16,523 nt of DNA from Paracoccaceae bacterium (GCA_020441345.1 JAGRMK010000445.1:1-16523); one strand, 5' to 3'; numbered from the stretch's first letter, positions 1 through 6,795 are shown. Translations and numbers: made by a program. The notes: generated from the letters alone by a model not told the origin.

Positions 1-148
1 TCGAGCCCGAATCGACATAGACGATCCGCCGCACCTGGCTGGTGAGCGAGTCGAGGCAGGCGATCAGACGCGCGCCCTCGTTCCGACCGATTGCCACGGC
101 GTCGATGGTCACGGCTCCGGCTTTGTGCGCTATTTTCGCTTTTGGCAT
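1..148 (-). CDS. Glycosyltransferase family 2, N-terminal fragment (runs off left edge)
   Basis: Only the first 49 codons are inside the window, with an ATG at 146-148 on the minus strand. After a short basic start (MPKAKIAHKAG) the reading gives VAIGRNEGARL, then LDSL, then VYVDSGS. This is the usual opening of a GT-A fold family 2 glycosyltransferase: a first beta strand followed by (G)RNEG, and a second strand ending in VDSGS before the expected TD. A purine-rich AGGG lies about 7 bases before the ATG and supports this start. The protein would transfer a sugar from a nucleotide donor, probably during exopolysaccharide assembly, given the glycosyltransferases further right. It is divergent from the thiolase at 282, with about 130 bases shared as upstream region. 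Family assignment is fairly firm; the acceptor and sugar cannot be told, and the DxD metal site lies beyond the edge. Confidence 0.8.
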   Translation of the reverse strand, partial: MPKAKIAHKAGAVTIDAVAIGRNEGARLIACLDSLTSQVRRIVYVDSGS

Positions 149-281
149 GATGGCCCTCGTCCCTCTTCGGGATAGGGCAAGCGCCCCGGCGCTGTCCAGC
201 GGGCAGCGAAACTGCACACTCCCTCTGGGCAAGCGGCGCGCAATGTGTTGCATTCCTGCCAAGCCACAGGAGGAACCCGTC
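149..281. promoter_or_regulatory. Divergent intergenic region with two inverted repeats
   Basis: These 133 bases separate the divergent GT2 fragment and the thiolase operon, so they should hold both promoters. Two symmetric elements are visible. AGCGCC-CC-GGCGCT lies at 180-193. A second, AATG-TGTTG-CATT, lies at 242-254 inside a longer GCAATGTGTTGC context, shortly before the thiolase ribosome binding site AGGAGG at 269-274. The second is placed where a repressor operator would act on the thiolase operon. I could not pick convincing -35/-10 boxes. The regulatory role is inferred from position and symmetry only. Confidence 0.35.
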
Positions 282-1451
282 ATGACCCGCGCCCATATCG
301 TCGGTTGGAGCCATTCGAAATTCGGCAAATCCGATCAACCCGATACCGAACACCTGATTGCCGAAACCCTCGCGCCCGCGCTGGAGCATGCCGGTATCGG
401 CGCCGAGGATGTCGATGGCATTTTCGTCGGCGTGTTCAACAACGGTTTTTCGCGGCAGGATTTTCAGGCCGCGCTGGTCGCGCTGGCCGATGAACGACTG
501 CGGCACGTGCCGGCGATCCGCTATGAAAACGCCTGCGCCACGGGGTCTGCGGCGCTGTATGGGGCGATGGATTTCATCGAATCGGGGCGCGGGCGCATCG
601 CACTGGTGGTCGGAGCGGAAAAGATGACTGCGACCCCCACGGCAGAGGTGGGTGACATTCTGCTGGGCGCTTCCTATGTCGCCGAAGAGGCTGATGTTCC
701 CGCCGGGTTCGCCGGGTTGTTTGGCAAGATCGCTGGCAGTTATTTTCAGAAATACGGCGACCAGTCCGACGCGCTGGCGATGATTGCGGCCAAGAACCAC
801 CGCAACGGGATGAACAACCCATACGCCCATATGCGCAAGGATTTCGGCTTCGAGTTCTGCAACACGCCGTCGGAAAAGAACCCCCATGTCGCCGGGCCGT
901 TGCGCCGCACCGACTGCTCGCTGGTCTCGGATGGCGCGGCGATCCTGGTGCTGGCCGATGCGGAAACCGCCGCAACCCTGAACCGGGCCATCGCTTTTCG
1001 CGCCCGCGTGCAAAAGAACGACTTTTTGCCGCTGTCGCGCCGTGATGTGCTGGACTTCACCGGCGCGCGCATGGCCTGGTCAACCGCGCTCGGCGATGCG
1101 GGCGTGACGCTGGAAGATCTCAGTTTCGTCGAAACCCACGACTGCTTTACCGTCGCCGAGATGCTGGAATACGAGGCAATGGGACTGGCCGAACAGGGCC
1201 AGGGCCACCGCGTGATCCGCGACGGCGTGACGACGATGCAGGGCAAGCTGCCGGTAAACCCCTCGGGCGGGCTGAAATCCAAGGGGCACCCGATCGGCGC
1301 GACCGGCGTGTCGCAACACGTCATGGCCGCGATGCAGATCGCCGGCGAGGCGGGTGACATGCAGGTGCCCGGCGCGCGACTGGGCGGCGTGTTCAACATG
1401 GGCGGTGCGGCGGTGGCCAATTACTGCTCGATCCTGGAGCGCGTGAAATGA
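282..1451 (+). CDS. SCPx-type thiolase (acetyl-CoA acetyltransferase family)
   Basis: The 389-residue protein matches the thiolase fold throughout and resembles the sterol-carrier-protein-x (SCPx) subgroup. The nucleophilic cysteine is C85 in ENACATGSAAL. HDCF (H286-F289) is the SCPx-type motif, NPSGG follows at 326-330, and the catalytic histidine is H336 in KGHPIGATG. The usual C-terminal second cysteine loop is replaced by FNMGG (371-375), as in SCPx enzymes, where the cysteine of HDCF is thought to substitute. Such enzymes cleave 3-ketoacyl-CoA with CoA, or run the reverse condensation, in the cytoplasm. An in-frame extension reaches back to base 42, but it would overlap the GT2 gene. The ATG at 282 has a perfect AGGAGG 7 bases upstream, so I chose it. 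The stop overlaps the ligase start (ATGA), indicating co-translation. Substrate is unknown. No DUF35 OB-fold partner, common beside such thiolases, is seen. Confidence 0.9.
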   Translation: MTRAHIVGWSHSKFGKSDQPDTEHLIAETLAPALEHAGIGAEDVDGIFVGVFNNGFSRQDFQAALVALADERLRHVPAIRYENACATGSAALYGAMDFIESGRGRIALVVGAEKMTATPTAEVGDILLGASYVAEEADVPAGFAGLFGKIAGSYFQKYGDQSDALAMIAAKNHRNGMNNPYAHMRKDFGFEFCNTPSEKNPHVAGPLRRTDCSLVSDGAAILVLADAETAATLNRAIAFRARVQKNDFLPLSRRDVLDFTGARMAWSTALGDAGVTLEDLSFVETHDCFTVAEMLEYEAMGLAEQGQGHRVIRDGVTTMQGKLPVNPSGGLKSKGHPIGATGVSQHVMAAMQIAGEAGDMQVPGARLGGVFNMGGAAVANYCSILERVK

Positions 1452-3046
1452 GGCAAGACCTGTCGCAAGGCATCACCCCGGTCTCGGCCCGGGTGATGAA
1501 CCTGTCGCATTTTCTTACCGACATCGCCCGGCGCCACCCCGACGTGCCCGGTTTTGTCTGGGGCGACCAGACCTGGACCTGGGCGCAGATGGAGTCGCGC
1601 GCCGCCGCCTTTGCCGAACTGTTGATCGACCGTTTCAAGGTGAAAAAGGGTGATCGCATCCTGGTGCAATCGGCCAACAACAACCAGATGTTCGAGGCGA
1701 TGTTCGGCTGCTGGCGCGCGGGTTGCGTCTGGGTGCCCGCCAATTTCCGCCAGACCCCCGAGGACGTGGCCTTTCTCGCGCAGTCCAGCCAGGCGCGCGG
1801 GCTGCTGGTTGGGGCGGAATTCGTGCAGCATGCCGCCGCCTGTGCCGAAACCGTGGATTTCACCGTCGCGATCGGCGCCAGCGATTTCGCCGAGGACTAT
1901 GACACGCTGATCGCCCCCTATCTCGGCCAGTCCCGACCCGCCGCCGCGGTGCAGCGCGACGATCCGTGCTGGTTCTTCTTCACCTCTGGCACCACCGGCC
2001 GGCCCAAGGCCGCCGTGCTGACCCACGGGCAGATGGGGTTTGTGGTGACCAACCACCTGTGCGACCTGATGCCCGGCACCGGCGCTGATTGGGGCACGTC
2101 CGACGCCTCGCTGGTCGTCGCACCGCTCAGCCATGGCGCGGGCATTCACCAGCTTGCACAGGTCGCGCATGGCGTGCCTTCGGTGCTGCCCAGGGGTGCG
2201 AAGCTGGACCCGGCCGAAGTCTGGCACCTCGTTGAGAAGCACCGCATCTCCAACATGTTCACCGTGCCGACCATCGTCAAACTTCTGATCGAGCATCCGG
2301 CGGTTGACCAGCACGATCATTCGTCGCTGCGGTACGTGATCTACGCTGGCGCGCCGATGTATCGCGCCGATCAGATCAACGCGCTGGAAAAGCTGGGCCC
2401 GGTTCTGGTTCAGTATTTCGGCCTCGGCGAGGTGACAGGCAACATCACCGTCCTGCCCGCCGTGCACCATTCCACCGGCGAGATGAAGCTGGGCACCTGT
2501 GGATTCGCGCGCACCGGGATGCAGGTCATGGTGCAACGCGCCGACGGCAGCGCGTGCGCACCGCATGAAACCGGCGAGATCTGCGCCACCGGCCCCGCCG
2601 TCTTTGCGGGCTATTTCAACAACCCCGACGCCAACGCCAAAAGCTTTCGCGATGGCTGGTTCTGCACCGGCGACCTGGGACACATGGACGAACAGGGGTT
2701 CGTCTACCTGACCGGCCGCGCCAGTGACATGTATATCTCGGGGGGGTCGAACATCTACCCGCGCGAGATCGAGGAAAAGATCCTGCTCCACCCCGCCGTG
2801 TCCGAGGCCGCTGTGCTGGGCGTGCCCAACCGCAAATGGGGCGAGGTCGGCATGGCGGTCTGCGTCTGCACCGCGCCTGTTGACCCCGCCGATCTGCTGG
2901 CCTGGCTGGGCGACAAGCTCGCGCGGTACAAGATGCCGCAGCATGTCGTGTTCTGGGATGAAATGCCGAAATCCGCCTATGGCAAGATCACCAAGAAAAT
3001 GATCCGCGAAGAGCTGGCGCGGCGCAACGAGATCCCGCCCGAATGA
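1448..3046 (+). CDS. AMP-forming acyl-CoA ligase (acyl-CoA synthetase)
   Basis: This is a 532-residue member of the ANL adenylating superfamily. It activates a carboxylic acid with ATP to an acyl-AMP and then makes the CoA thioester. All core motifs are intact. The phosphate-binding loop TSGTTGRPK spans T179-K187, and the A5-type GLGEVTG is at 325-331. The hinge region GRASDMYISGGSNIYPREIE begins at G423, with the TGDLG aspartate motif before it. The C-terminal catalytic lysine is K513 in PKSAYGKITK. The length is typical for a medium/long-chain or aryl-CoA ligase, and the sequence alone does not show which acid is used. The first ATG (1448) overlaps the thiolase stop. A second in-frame ATG at 1496 begins MNLSHFLTDIARRHPD, where homologues often begin, so the true start may be 16 codons later. 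The stop overlaps the next gene by ATGA, so the three genes form one operon. Confidence 0.93.
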   Translation: MRQDLSQGITPVSARVMNLSHFLTDIARRHPDVPGFVWGDQTWTWAQMESRAAAFAELLIDRFKVKKGDRILVQSANNNQMFEAMFGCWRAGCVWVPANFRQTPEDVAFLAQSSQARGLLVGAEFVQHAAACAETVDFTVAIGASDFAEDYDTLIAPYLGQSRPAAAVQRDDPCWFFFTSGTTGRPKAAVLTHGQMGFVVTNHLCDLMPGTGADWGTSDASLVVAPLSHGAGIHQLAQVAHGVPSVLPRGAKLDPAEVWHLVEKHRISNMFTVPTIVKLLIEHPAVDQHDHSSLRYVIYAGAPMYRADQINALEKLGPVLVQYFGLGEVTGNITVLPAVHHSTGEMKLGTCGFARTGMQVMVQRADGSACAPHETGEICATGPAVFAGYFNNPDANAKSFRDGWFCTGDLGHMDEQGFVYLTGRASDMYISGGSNIYPREIEEKILLHPAVSEAAVLGVPNRKWGEVGMAVCVCTAPVDPADLLAWLGDKLARYKMPQHVVFWDEMPKSAYGKITKKMIREELARRNEIPPE

Positions 3047-3864
3047 TCGCCCGGCTCGACCATCCGGGTTCCGGTCCCGCGCGGCGCTGGGCCGCCGTGA
3101 ACTGCGCCGCGCAGCCGGTCGATCTGGTCCTGCCGGTGGCCGAAACCCTGGCCGCCTCGGTCGCGCTGGCGTTGGCGGATTTTGACGGCGGCTGGCTGGT
3201 GATCGAGGGCGCGACCCTGGCCAATCTCGATTTCGTGATCCCTGGCGATGACCCGACCGGGGCCCATGCAGCCTGGTATGCGGGCCCGCACCGGATGGGC
3301 GCCGGAACCATCGATCACCTCGGTCTGCACGCGGGGCGAAAGGACGGCGCGGCCTGGCTGCATGGCCACGGCTGGTTTTCCGCGCCCGGCTGGGACGGGC
3401 CGCGCATGGGCCATATCCTGCCGCTCGAAAGCCGCCTCGCGGCACCGGTCCGGGCACACGGCTGGGGGGTGACAGGCGCCACGCTGGCGGTCACGCAGGA
3501 CGTGGAAACCGGTTTTCCGCTGTTCCAGCCGATACCAACCACGGCCCGTGACGGCGCGGCGCTGATCACCCTGCGCCCCAACCAGGACATCGGCGCGGCG
3601 CTGGTCGCGGCGGCGACCGAGGTCGGGATCACACGCGGGCGCGTTTTTGGCCTTGGCTCGCTGGTTCACCCGCGGCTGCGCGGGCAGGCTCCGATCGACA
3701 GCTTCGCGACCGAGATCCTGCTGACCGAGGGACGCCTGATGGACGGGCGTGCCGATCTGAAGGCCGATATCGTGACGCTGGCCGCCACGACTCATCAGGG
3801 CTGGCTGGAGCCCGGCGTGAACGGAGTCTGCGTGACCGCCGAACTTCTTCTGATCGCCGACTGA
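3043..3864 (+). CDS. Protein with two PPC (DUF296)-like domains
   Basis: The 273-residue protein has no membrane segment or signal. Its C-terminal half (about 173-271) fits the PPC/DUF296 domain: a strand ALITLRPNQDI, a helix, GITRGRVFGLGSL (196-208), EILLTEGRL, and a final VCVTAELLLI strand. The N-terminal half (about 24-150) looks like a diverged second copy. It holds LHGHG (106-110), similar to the paired histidines of bacterial PPC domains, then a GxxxGH(I/L) turn at 119-125 and a closing strand ATLAV. Prokaryotic PPC proteins form trimers of unknown function; plant relatives carry AT-hooks and bind DNA, but no AT-hook is present here. The gene is coupled to the acyl-CoA ligase by an ATGA overlap, so a role with CoA thioesters or in controlling this operon is plausible but unproven. 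Domain call for the C-terminal half is fairly sure; the N-terminal duplicate is my reading. Confidence 0.75.
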   Translation: MIARLDHPGSGPARRWAAVNCAAQPVDLVLPVAETLAASVALALADFDGGWLVIEGATLANLDFVIPGDDPTGAHAAWYAGPHRMGAGTIDHLGLHAGRKDGAAWLHGHGWFSAPGWDGPRMGHILPLESRLAAPVRAHGWGVTGATLAVTQDVETGFPLFQPIPTTARDGAALITLRPNQDIGAALVAAATEVGITRGRVFGLGSLVHPRLRGQAPIDSFATEILLTEGRLMDGRADLKADIVTLAATTHQGWLEPGVNGVCVTAELLLIAD

Positions 3865-3865
3865 C

Positions 3866-3936
3866 CGCTTTCATCTTGCCGAAAATACTCCGGGGGGCCC
3901 CGCAGGGGCGGGGGCAGCGCCCCCTCGGCGGGCCGA
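3866..3936. repeat. Hairpin-rich intergenic element, probable bidirectional terminator
   Basis: The gap between the convergent PPC and idi genes holds a TTTCATCTTGCCGAAAATAC block (3869-3888) followed by three back-to-back hairpins: GCCCC-GCA-GGGGC (3897-3909), GGGGGC-AGC-GCCCCC (3910-3924) and TCGGC-GG-GCCGA (3925-3936). From memory, a CTTGCCGAAAATACTCCGGGG-type block followed by a GC hairpin recurs many times in Rhodobacteraceae genomes downstream of genes. I cannot check this here, and it occurs once in the window. With no long T-run it is not a textbook intrinsic terminator, but its place between two gene ends fits a transcription stop or mRNA end for both sides. Confidence 0.55.
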
Positions 3937-3947
3937 AAACCGGGCGC

Positions 3948-4469
3948 TCAGAACCCCGGCAGCACCCGGTCACCGTGATCGCGCAGATAAATCTGCAACC
4001 ACGGTGTAAACTCGCCGGGCCGCTCGGCCAGCGCTATCTGCAAGGTCGCGGCATCGATCCAGGCGATATCCATCACCTCGTCAGGATTCGGCGCAACTTC
4101 GGGCGGCGAGACACAATCGGCGAGGAACAGATCGACCACCTCGTGTTCGATCATGCCGCCACCGACCTCGGCGCGGTATTCAACCTGCCCGCGATAGATC
4201 AGCGGCACGTCGGCGATGCCCAGTTCCTCAGAGAGTCGGCGCGTGGCGCAATGCAGCGCCGTTTCTCCCCAGAGCGGATGGGTGCAGCAGGTATTCGCCC
4301 ACAGGCCCGGCGTGTGGTATTTTCCCAGCGCGCGCCGCTGGATCAGCAGCCGCCCGCCCGCCATGACAAAGACCGACACCGCCGGATGCCGCAACCCCTG
4401 CCGGTGAACCGTCAGCTTGTCGACCGGTTGCAAGGCACCGTCGATCCATGCCGGGATGTCTTGTTGCAT
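3948..4469 (-). CDS. idi: Isopentenyl-diphosphate delta-isomerase, type I
   Basis: The enzyme interconverts isopentenyl diphosphate and dimethylallyl diphosphate in the cytoplasm. The 173-residue protein shows the type I signature. Metal-binding histidines sit in VHRQGLRH (H22, H28), the catalytic cysteine region is WANTCCTHP (C62, H64), the Nudix-like helix is CATRRLSEELGI (74-85), and the acidic pair lies in MIEHEVVDLF (E108, E110). I chose the ATG at 4469 because AAGGGG lies 9 bases upstream and IPAWIDG then sits where relatives begin; a GTG at 4487 and an ATG at 4475 are in frame. It lies 54 bases downstream of the co-polymerase gene on the same strand, so it may be co-transcribed with the exopolysaccharide genes and feed undecaprenyl carrier synthesis. 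That link is inference; the enzyme call is firm. Confidence 0.93.
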   Translation of the reverse strand: MQQDIPAWIDGALQPVDKLTVHRQGLRHPAVSVFVMAGGRLLIQRRALGKYHTPGLWANTCCTHPLWGETALHCATRRLSEELGIADVPLIYRGQVEYRAEVGGGMIEHEVVDLFLADCVSPPEVAPNPDEVMDIAWIDAATLQIALAERPGEFTPWLQIYLRDHGDRVLPGF

Positions 4470-4523
4470 CGCCATTCGCCCCTTCACGGACTCTATGCCG
4501 CAACCAGGAGGAATGTGAAAGGG

Positions 4524-5825
4524 TCAGAAAACCCCGAAAAGCCCCGCCGCAAGCCCGCCGGCGGCAATCAGCACCAGCAACCCAAGCCCCCAGATCACGC
4601 GCCGTCTGCGTCGCTCGTGCATGGGCATCGCGTAGGGAATGCTGATTACCGGGCGCAATTGCAGGTCGCGTTCAACGCGCCAGGCGGTGCGCATCACGGG
4701 TTTCATCCATTCCATCGCATAGGCCACCAGGAATCCCAGCACCACGCCGCCGATCACGCCCATCAGCGCCACCTTCTTGCGGCTGCGCGAGATCGGGTAT
4801 TCAGGCACCAGCGCGTGTTCCAGCAGTTCAAATCGCTCGGATTGCTGATCGACTTCGATCCGCGCACCCAGTTCGGCTTCGCGGCGGCGGTCGGCGGCGG
4901 CAGTGAGCTGGGCCTGGTATTGTTCCATCCGCCGGTTGAGCGCGATCAGCTGCTGTTCGATGGCCGGAGCGGATTGCAGAACCTCCTGGATTTCGGCGAT
5001 GCGCGCCGTCAGAACGCCGGCCTGTTGCGTCAACTGGGCGATCTCGTCGGTCAGCTGGGCAACACGGCGCTGCGTGACGACCCGCTGCGACCCGCTGTCC
5101 TGCGCAGCCAGTTCGTTGCGCCGCGCGGAAATCTCTTGCTGAATTTCCAGCAGGCTGTCGGCCAAACGGCTGCGCTCGGCCCGGCGCAAGGTTACGGCGG
5201 CGGGCAGGAACCCTTCGTTTTCGCTGCGATAGGCTGCAATCTCATCCTCCAGCGTGGCGATTCCGGCTTCGAGCCGGGCCTCTTCGGCGCTGAAAAAGTC
5301 CAGCGCCTGCTGAGCGTCGCTCTGGCGGTCGCTGACGCTTTCACGAACCAGCGCATCGGCCAGGTCGTTGGCGATCGCGGCGGCTGTTTCCGGGTCGTCG
5401 TCCGACGCCGAAACGATCAGCGCCGACAGAGAGCCATCGCGCGAAAACCCCTGTTGCGCGGCGGCGATCGCCGAGATGCTGAAGCTTTCGCGCATCATGG
5501 CGACCTGTTCAACCGGGCTGATCGCCATGCCGTCAAACAGATTGAACCGCTGCGCGAGGTCCAGCAGGGCTTCGCGCGACATCAGCCGTTGTTCGATGAT
5601 CTGCACGCGGCGGGTCACGTCGGGCGCAGTTACGCCGCTGCCGTCGTCCGACACCGCGATGACCGGATTGATCACCTGGATCACCGCGCTGGCGGAATAG
5701 ATCCGGTCGATGCGCATGGCCATGACCAGCCCGGCGACCGCGCCCAGCAGGGTCATCAGCGCGATCATCTGCCAGCGGCGGCGCAGCCAGCTGAGGGCTT
5801 CGTGCAGATTGAGGATCGGTCCCAT
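4524..5825 (-). CDS. Wzz/GumC-type polysaccharide co-polymerase (chain-length determinant)
   Basis: The 433-residue inner-membrane protein sets polymer length in Wzy-dependent polysaccharide synthesis. A first membrane helix lies at about 20-37 (QMIALMTLLGAVAGLVMAM), followed by a Wzz-like start (IYSASAVIQV). A long periplasmic part is predicted coiled-coil from about 170 to 335, rich in Glu/Gln/Arg heptads. A proline-containing approach, ALVPEYPISRSRKK (338-351), leads into the second helix (352-371), as in GumC/Wzc proteins. After a short cytoplasmic segment with an Arg run (405-409) comes a third helix (410-433) that ends the protein, which simple Wzz proteins lack. No kinase domain is fused; the separate ATPase-like gene lies 10 bases upstream on the same strand, so the two proteins probably act as a split Wzc-like pair. 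Family call is firm; the polymer is unknown. Confidence 0.88.
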   Translation of the reverse strand: MGPILNLHEALSWLRRRWQMIALMTLLGAVAGLVMAMRIDRIYSASAVIQVINPVIAVSDDGSGVTAPDVTRRVQIIEQRLMSREALLDLAQRFNLFDGMAISPVEQVAMMRESFSISAIAAAQQGFSRDGSLSALIVSASDDDPETAAAIANDLADALVRESVSDRQSDAQQALDFFSAEEARLEAGIATLEDEIAAYRSENEGFLPAAVTLRRAERSRLADSLLEIQQEISARRNELAAQDSGSQRVVTQRRVAQLTDEIAQLTQQAGVLTARIAEIQEVLQSAPAIEQQLIALNRRMEQYQAQLTAAADRRREAELGARIEVDQQSERFELLEHALVPEYPISRSRKKVALMGVIGGVVLGFLVAYAMEWMKPVMRTAWRVERDLQLRPVISIPYAMPMHERRRRRVIWGLGLLVLIAAGGLAAGLFGVF

Positions 5826-5835
5826 CGCGACCCCC

Positions 5836-6723
5836 TCAGAACCGGCGCCGCGACGCCGGTCGCGGATCGCGGTCTTCGGATTTGTTCAACGCGATACCCA
5901 GCACCGGCACCTGACCTTCGAGCAGGCGTTCGCAATTCATGATATCCGCCGCCGTGCTGCTCATCCCGTCCGAAACCAGCAGCACCGCATCCAGTTGCGG
6001 CAGCAGCGCCTGTGAAACGGAATCGTCCAGCAGCGGGGGCATGTCCAGGATCACCACATCGGGCGCCAGCAGGTCGCTCATCGCCCTGAGAGCCAGGATC
6101 GCATCAGGCGCCAGGAACAGTTCGGCGCCGAAATCGACCGGCGTATCGTTCAGCGCCACCGCCAGACCGTTGCCAATGTGGATCAGTTGCGTTTCGGGCG
6201 CGCGCTGCGCGGTCAGAACCTCTTCCAGGGGGCCCAGCGCGGGGGTGTCAAACAGGTCGGCCAGACCGGGGTTTTCCAGATCGGCGTCGATCAACAGCAC
6301 GCGCAGGGAATCCAGTCGCGCGATACTGGCGGCCAGGCCCGCGGCGACAAAGCTGCGCCCAGCCCCGCGCCGCGCCGAGGCGATGCCGATCCGGCGCCAG
6401 TCGTTCGTCCTGAGGACACGGGTCAATTGCGTGCGAAGCTGGTCAAAAGCCGCCCCGGCGACCGAGGCACGATCGATCGACGGCACCAGACCGGCGCGGG
6501 CGACCAGCGCCTCGGCGTCGTGTCCGGTTCGAGGCAGGCGATCCCAGGCCTCTGCAATGGCGAGGCCGCGCGGCCCGCGGGACGATGTGCCGCGCGGGCT
6601 GTGCTCGACGCGGCCCTGAAGCATGGGTTCATGGCCGATCGGGCGCGCCGGCGGTGCGGGCGCTTCATCGGGGTCGTGGCTTCGCCAGCCCAGGCGTTTC
6701 TCCAAGATGCGTGTGTTAACCAT
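5836..6723 (-). CDS. CpsD/CapB-like P-loop ATPase, probable degenerate tyrosine-kinase partner of the co-polymerase
   Basis: The 295-residue protein has a proline-rich, probably disordered N-terminus (about 15-55). A segment AAFDQLRTQL (91-100) matches the conserved helix of bacterial tyrosine kinases, and a ParA/MinD-like nucleotide domain follows. Walker A reads SARRGAGRSF (116-125), so the invariant lysine is R123 (codon CGC). The Walker A' strand LLIDADLENP (143-152) and Walker B VVILDMPP (223-230) look intact. There is no tyrosine-rich C-terminal tail; it ends RPASRRRF. In BY-kinases the activator is the co-polymerase's cytoplasmic tail, and that gene is next in the operon. Here ATP hydrolysis and autophosphorylation are doubtful; a structural or regulatory role is more likely. 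ATG 6723 is chosen over GTG 6741 because GAGG lies 7 bases upstream. Family call is strong, loss of activity is inferred. Confidence 0.83.
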   Translation of the reverse strand: MVNTRILEKRLGWRSHDPDEAPAPPARPIGHEPMLQGRVEHSPRGTSSRGPRGLAIAEAWDRLPRTGHDAEALVARAGLVPSIDRASVAGAAFDQLRTQLTRVLRTNDWRRIGIASARRGAGRSFVAAGLAASIARLDSLRVLLIDADLENPGLADLFDTPALGPLEEVLTAQRAPETQLIHIGNGLAVALNDTPVDFGAELFLAPDAILALRAMSDLLAPDVVILDMPPLLDDSVSQALLPQLDAVLLVSDGMSSTAADIMNCERLLEGQVPVLGIALNKSEDRDPRPASRRRF

Positions 6724-6735
6724 GAACTCACCTCT

Positions 6736-6763
6736 GACCACACTTTGGTGGTCTGCACAGACC
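6736..6763 (-). promoter_or_regulatory. Two mutually exclusive hairpins abutting the ribosome binding site
   Basis: In the leader of the CpsD-like gene, read as mRNA, segment 1 is GGUCUG (complement of 6758-6763), segment 2 is CAGACCAC (6748-6755) and segment 3 is GUGGUC (6736-6741). Segments 1 and 2 form a 6-bp stem with a 2-base gap; segments 2 and 3 form a 6-bp stem with a 6-base loop. Both use the same GACC, so they exclude each other. The second hairpin ends directly against the Shine-Dalgarno AGAGGUGAG. A CACC in segment 2 and its neighbour could also pair with GGUG of the Shine-Dalgarno. The base pairing is seen; a switching role is inferred. The same symmetry could instead be a DNA operator. 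Confidence 0.4.
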
Positions 6764-6768
6764 TGTTT

Positions 6769-6795
6769 AGCCTGTCATCGCGTCCAAGCCTGTCA
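6769..6795. repeat. Direct repeat AGCCTGTCA x2, 18-bp period
   Basis: AGCCTGTCA occurs exactly at 6769-6777 and again at 6787-6795. A partial copy of the core CCTGT lies at 6762-6766, so the cores start at 6762, 6771 and 6789, spaced in multiples of 9 bp. They sit about 45-70 bases upstream of the CpsD-like start codon, where an activator or response regulator would bind. The repeat is seen directly; the regulator is unknown. The region 6724-6857 as a whole is a 134-base gap after the flippase, which suggests the downstream genes have their own promoter. Confidence 0.45.

Noticed and set aside
42..281. N-terminal extension of the thiolase to base 42
   Set aside because: It overlaps the divergent GT2 gene, has no thiolase similarity, and the ATG at 282 has a perfect AGGAGG.
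1421..3457. Long minus-strand open frame of 678 codons
   Set aside because: It is antisense to the acyl-CoA ligase, which has every expected motif; composition is Arg/Gly/His-rich without a domain.
282..3864. The CoA operon as a recently inserted island in the polysaccharide locus
   Set aside because: No integrase, tRNA, direct target repeats or composition change is seen at its borders, so the claim has no direct support.
3948..4469. idi as the edge of a photosynthesis gene cluster
   Set aside because: No crt, bch or puf gene is present; the neighbours are exopolysaccharide and CoA genes.
3876..5942. Long plus-strand open frame of 688 codons
   Set aside because: It runs antisense to idi and the co-polymerase, has low-complexity His/Gln/Arg-rich composition and no recognisable domain; it is a by-product of high GC.
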